Part shown: in pieces, positions 6,698 through 8,838 of the stretch
How the letters are laid out: every line of letters starts with the position of its first letter
Position numbering within the stretch: the first letter of the stretch is position 1
DNA from: Actinomycetes bacterium
GTDB taxonomy: Bacteria; Actinomycetota; Acidimicrobiia; Acidimicrobiales; Palsa-688
DNA length: 8,838 bases
Assembly: GCA_021846485.1 (NCBI GenBank)
Contig: JAJZWW010000107.1
Location: forward strand, 1 to 8,838
Direction of reading: 5' to 3'
Made by a program: the position numbers and the translations under genes
Notes under the pieces: model-generated
The model's database searches: none
Seen by the model: the letters and a program-made list of their open reading frames with translations, nothing else
Told to the model about the DNA's origin: nothing

Positions 6698-7647
6698 CCG
6701 ACGCCCTCAGCCGCTCCTACTACGGCCGGCCGGTCCTCAAGCGGCCGACCTGGGCAGCCCTCGACATCGCCGGCTACCTGTTCCTCGGCGGCCTCGCCGG
6801 AGCGTCGTCGACCCTCGCCGGCGTGGCCTCTGCCAGGGGCAGGGACCGCCTGGCGGCGCCGCTCCGGGTCGGCGCCGCCGGGGCCATCGGGATGTCGCTC
6901 GTCGCGTTGGTCCACGACCTCGGCCGTCCGGCCCGGTTCGTGAACATGCTGCGGGTGTTGAAGCCGACCTCGCCGATGAGCGTCGGCTCCTGGCTGCTCG
7001 CCGGTTACGCACCGCTGGCGTTCACCGCAGCCGGCGCCGCCCTGACCGGCGATCGGGTACCGGCATTGCGACGGCTGGCGCGCTTCGCCGGCGCCGGAGC
7101 CGGGCTGATCGGCCCGGCGGTGGCGTCCTACACAGCGGTCCTCGTCGCCGACACGGCGGTGCCCGCCTGGCACGAGGGCTACCGGGAGCTGCCGGTGGTG
7201 TTCGTGGGCTCGGCGGCGAGCGCCGCCGGCGGCCTCGGCTTGCTCTCCGCCCCGCTCGACGAGGTCGGGCCGGCCAGGCGGGTCGGCATTGTCGGCGGCC
7301 TGGTCGAGCTGGTCGCCTCCCGGGTCATGCGCCGGCGGATGGGGATCGCCGCCGAGGCCTACGAGCAGGGCCGGGTAGGCGTGCTCGTGCGGTTGTCCGA
7401 GAGGTTGATCCTCACCGGGGCGGTCGCCGCGCTCGTTGGCCGGCGAAGCCGGCCGGTCTCGGCCCTGGCCGGCGGGTCACTGCTGGCCGGCTCGGCCTGC
7501 TTGCGCTTCGGGGTGTTCCACGCCGGGGTCCGCTCGGCCGAGGATCCCCGCTACGTGGTCGACTCGCAGCGCGAACGCGCCGAGCGCGAGCGTGCCAGGT
7601 GGGAGCGGCGGATGTCGGCTGGGACGCAGGGTACGCAGGAGGGCTGA
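6694..7647 (+). CDS. nrfD: NrfD-type membrane subunit of formate dehydrogenase
   Basis: A 317-residue multi-pass protein of the NrfD/PsrC family, quinone-interacting membrane subunits of molybdopterin oxidoreductases that carry no heme. About eight hydrophobic segments are visible, roughly at residues 22-46, 57-73, 97-118, 131-156, 165-186, 192-208, 235-250 and 257-277. Family signatures are HDLGRPARFVNML (74-86), SPMSVGSW (93-100), YTAVLVADTAVPAW (146-159) and ELPVVFVGSA (165-174). The tail after residue 280 is charged, Arg/Glu-rich and probably cytoplasmic. The gene overlaps the iron-sulfur subunit gene by 4 nt. It occupies the place that cytochrome b556 (FdnI) has in E. coli, so the complex is likely an NrfD-anchored formate:menaquinone oxidoreductase. 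The direction of electron flow and any proton translocation are not deducible. Confidence 0.9.
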   Translation: MTDALSRSYYGRPVLKRPTWAALDIAGYLFLGGLAGASSTLAGVASARGRDRLAAPLRVGAAGAIGMSLVALVHDLGRPARFVNMLRVLKPTSPMSVGSWLLAGYAPLAFTAAGAALTGDRVPALRRLARFAGAGAGLIGPAVASYTAVLVADTAVPAWHEGYRELPVVFVGSAASAAGGLGLLSAPLDEVGPARRVGIVGGLVELVASRVMRRRMGIAAEAYEQGRVGVLVRLSERLILTGAVAALVGRRSRPVSALAGGSLLAGSACLRFGVFHAGVRSAEDPRYVVDSQRERAERERARWERRMSAGTQGTQEG

Positions 7648-7677
7648 GCCGGCAGTCCGGGCCGGCCGGCTCCGGTG

Positions 7678-7696
7678 CCGGCGGCTCCGCCGCCGG
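7678..7696 (+). terminator. Strong GC hairpin after the formate dehydrogenase operon
   Basis: CCGGCGGC (7678-7685) and GCCGCCGG (7689-7696) form a perfect 8-bp stem with a 3-nt TCC loop, 30 nt after the nrfD stop. No T-run follows. It competes with another inverted repeat, GCCGGCA (7648-7654) with TGCCGGC (7676-7682), and a 10-bp palindrome, GCCGGCCGGC, lies at 7661-7670. The position between two transcription units supports a terminator, of the U-less kind. Confidence 0.5.
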
Positions 7697-7737
7697 GCCG
7701 GGCGTACCTGCCGCCGGGCCGGGCGTACCTGCCGCCG
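7689..7737 (+). repeat. 21-bp tandem repeat, two copies plus a partial third
   Basis: Two perfect 21-bp copies occupy 7690-7710 and 7711-7731, followed by 6 matching bases (7732-7737). With base 7689 the whole 49 bp keeps period 21. Each copy contains GGGCGTACCTG. A 21-bp period is two turns of B-DNA, so the copies face the same side of the helix. The array ends 3 bp before the TACGAT -10-like box of ddl. Confidence 0.85.
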
Positions 7738-7744
7738 AGGTACG
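7724..7744 (+). promoter_or_regulatory. Inverted repeat overlapping the ddl -10, candidate operator
   Basis: CGTACCT (7724-7730) and AGGTACG (7738-7744) are perfect 7-bp inverted halves separated by 7 nt. The right half overlaps the -10-like TACGAT. A third copy of the half-site, CGTACCT, sits one repeat upstream at 7703-7709. A dyad covering a -10 is a typical repressor position, but the binding protein is unknown and the arrangement could be chance. Confidence 0.4.
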
Positions 7745-7748
7745 ATCG
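7739..7748 (+). promoter_or_regulatory. -10-like element TACGAT of the ddl promoter
   Basis: TACGAT (7741-7746) fits TANNNT and lies within GGTACGATCG, which matches GGTACCATCG before the LCP gene at 9 of 10 bases. A start site near 7753 would give a leader of about 26 nt, room for the GGAG at 7769-7772. No -35 hexamer is recognisable; the expected place is inside the tandem repeat. Confidence 0.5.
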
Positions 7749-7768
7749 TGAGCCGTCCTCGAAGTGCT

Positions 7769-7772
7769 GGAG
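7769..7772 (+). promoter_or_regulatory. Ribosome binding site GGAG that favours the TTG start of ddl
   Basis: GGAG lies 6 nt before TTG at 7779. The alternative in-frame GTG at 7764 has no comparable site upstream, and the in-frame TGA at 7749-7751 rules out any start further upstream. Confidence 0.55.
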
Positions 7773-7778
7773 CCCCGC

Positions 7779-8838
7779 TTGTCGCTGCGCGTCGCCCTGC
7801 TTTTTGGTGGCCCCTCACCCGAGCGGGGCATCTCGCTCAACTCCGCCCGCTCGGTCGCTGACCACCTGGACGGTCCCGGGGTGGAGCTGGCCGAGCTGGT
7901 CTACTTCGACGCCGCCTGCCGCCCCTTCCCCGTCACCCGGCCGCTGCTCTACTCCAACACCCCCGACGACTTCGACTTCAAGCTCGGGCTCTCCGCCTCC
8001 CCGCTCGAGCCCACCGAGCTCGCCGCCCGGCTCCGCCGCTGTGACCTGGCCTTCCCGGTGATGCACGGAGCGTTCGGCGAGGACGGCGGGGTGCAGCGCG
8101 TCTTGGAGGGCGCCGGGGTCGCGTACGTCGGGTCCCCGCCCGAGGCGTGCGCCGTCGCCTACGACAAGCACCTCTGCCAGCAGCGGCTGGCCGCTGGAGG
8201 CGTGGCCACCGTGGCCCACGTGGTGGTCGCCGCCGGCGAGGACCGCGGCCGGATTGCTGCCCGTCTCGCTCTGCTCGCCGCCGAAGCCGTCGTGTCCAAG
8301 CCGACGGCCGGCGGCTCCAGCCTGGGGGTCGAGGTCCATTGGCCCGGCCCCGGGCTCGTCCCAGGGGTCCTGGCCGAGGCCGAGAGGTTCGGTCGGGTGG
8401 TGGTCCAGCCCTGGATCCACGGGATCGAGGTGACCACCGTCGTCGTCGAGGGGGAAGGCGGGCCGGTCGCCCTGGTGCCCGTAGAGGTGGAGCTGCGTGA
8501 CCGGGCCCCCCATCAGATCCTGTCCTACCGGCACAAGTACCTACCGAGCGACGACGCTCGCTACCACTGCCCGCCCCGGTTGTCCCCCGAGGTCGTCGAC
8601 GAGGCGCGGGCCACCGCGGAGCGCTGCTTCGACCTGCTCGGCCTGCGGGACTTCGCCCGCGTCGACGGGTGGCTCACCGACGACGGGCGGTTCGTCGTCT
8701 CCGACGTCAACCCGGTGAGCGGCATGGAGCAGAACAGCTTCCTCTTCATCCAGGCAGCTCAGGCCGGCCTCACCCACCGGGACGCCCTGCGCCTGGTGGT
8801 CTCCCGGGCGTGCGCCCGCACCGGCGTGGCCGCCCCGC
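7779..8838 (+). CDS. ddl: D-alanine--D-alanine ligase, 3' end cut by the window
   Basis: An ATP-grasp ligase joining two D-Ala for the peptidoglycan stem peptide. About 353 residues are present and the frame is still open; known Ddl proteins have about 310-370, so only a short tail is missing. Landmarks are LLFGGPSPERGIS (7-19) with Glu15, MHGAFGEDGGVQ (95-106), D129-K130, the ATP-binding K174-P-T-A-G-G-S-S, and H-K-Y with Tyr254, which aligns with Tyr216 of E. coli DdlB. Asp296 (A-R-V-D) and the D-V-N motif (309-311) are the magnesium ligands. The usual E-x-N-T-x-P-G-M reads SDVNPVSGMEQNS here: Asp replaces Glu and the Pro before GM is Ser. The retained Glu, Ser and Tyr support a true Ddl, but substrate choice is less certain. 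TTG is preferred as start because of the GGAG 6 nt upstream; GTG at 7764 would add five residues. Confidence 0.88.
   Translation, partial: MSLRVALLFGGPSPERGISLNSARSVADHLDGPGVELAELVYFDAACRPFPVTRPLLYSNTPDDFDFKLGLSASPLEPTELAARLRRCDLAFPVMHGAFGEDGGVQRVLEGAGVAYVGSPPEACAVAYDKHLCQQRLAAGGVATVAHVVVAAGEDRGRIAARLALLAAEAVVSKPTAGGSSLGVEVHWPGPGLVPGVLAEAERFGRVVVQPWIHGIEVTTVVVEGEGGPVALVPVEVELRDRAPHQILSYRHKYLPSDDARYHCPPRLSPEVVDEARATAERCFDLLGLRDFARVDGWLTDDGRFVVSDVNPVSGMEQNSFLFIQAAQAGLTHRDALRLVVSRACARTGVAAP

Larger units (their letters stand above)
2326..7647 (+). other. Formate dehydrogenase operon (four overlapping genes)
   Basis: Four genes follow each other with overlaps of 4 nt (ATGA at 2643), 1 nt (TGATG at 5850) and 4 nt (GTGA at 6694), so they almost certainly form one transcript with coupled translation. 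The order is small HTH-like protein, catalytic subunit, four-cluster iron-sulfur subunit, NrfD-type membrane subunit. Together they make a complete membrane-bound formate:quinone oxidoreductase core. Accessory genes commonly needed, such as fdhD for sulfuration of the molybdenum cofactor and the cofactor synthesis genes, are absent from the window. Confidence 0.85.

Noticed and set aside
7690..7731. CRISPR-like repeats
   Set aside because: Two adjacent 21-bp copies without spacers form a plain tandem repeat.
7648..7778. Small coding frame through the tandem repeat (repeating P-P-G-R-A-Y-L)
   Set aside because: It is a reading of the repeat in a frame that runs out of register into ddl. No ribosome site supports it.

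Overview
The window is very GC-rich, with almost every third codon position G or C. It uses several GTG starts and one probable TTG start. All genes supported here lie on the + strand and are packed tightly. This fits a high-GC actinobacterium. The style of the LytR-CpsA-Psr protein and of the formate dehydrogenase suggests Acidimicrobiia or a relative, but that placement is inference and cannot be proven from one window.

Layout. (1) 1-971: the 3' part of an alanine racemase gene (alr), whose 5' end is outside the window. (2) 1047-2246: a membrane-anchored LytR-CpsA-Psr (LCP) family protein, apparently leaderless, in which the usual Arg of the S-I-P-R-D motif is Tyr. (3) 2326-7647: a four-gene operon. 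It holds a small HTH-like hypothetical protein, a 1069-residue molybdopterin/tungstopterin formate dehydrogenase catalytic subunit (Cys, not selenocysteine), a four-cluster [4Fe-4S] subunit with a C-terminal membrane helix, and an NrfD-type multi-pass membrane subunit. Neighbouring genes in it overlap by 4, 1 and 4 nt (ATGA, TGATG, GTGA). (4) 7648-7778: a 131-nt intergenic region with a strong GC hairpin, a 21-bp tandem repeat and a dyad overlapping a -10-like element. (5) 7779-8838: a D-alanine--D-alanine ligase gene (ddl), open at the window's right end.

How the genes work together. Alr makes D-Ala and Ddl joins two D-Ala for the peptidoglycan stem. LCP proteins attach glycopolymers to peptidoglycan or related cell-wall acceptors. 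The left and right edges are therefore cell-wall biosynthesis. Between them sits a respiratory module. Formate is oxidised (or CO2 reduced) at the pterin site, electrons pass through one [4Fe-4S] cluster in the large subunit and four in the small one, and the NrfD-like subunit probably exchanges them with menaquinone. No gene for a heme b subunit, FdhD or FdhE is in view.

No RNA gene, CRISPR array, insertion sequence or phage gene was seen. No intergenic stretch exceeds 300 bases. The most unusual signals are regulatory: a shared GGTACNATCG element upstream of LCP and ddl, with three CGTACCT-type half-sites in front of ddl. I did not find convincing evidence of a wholly new system.
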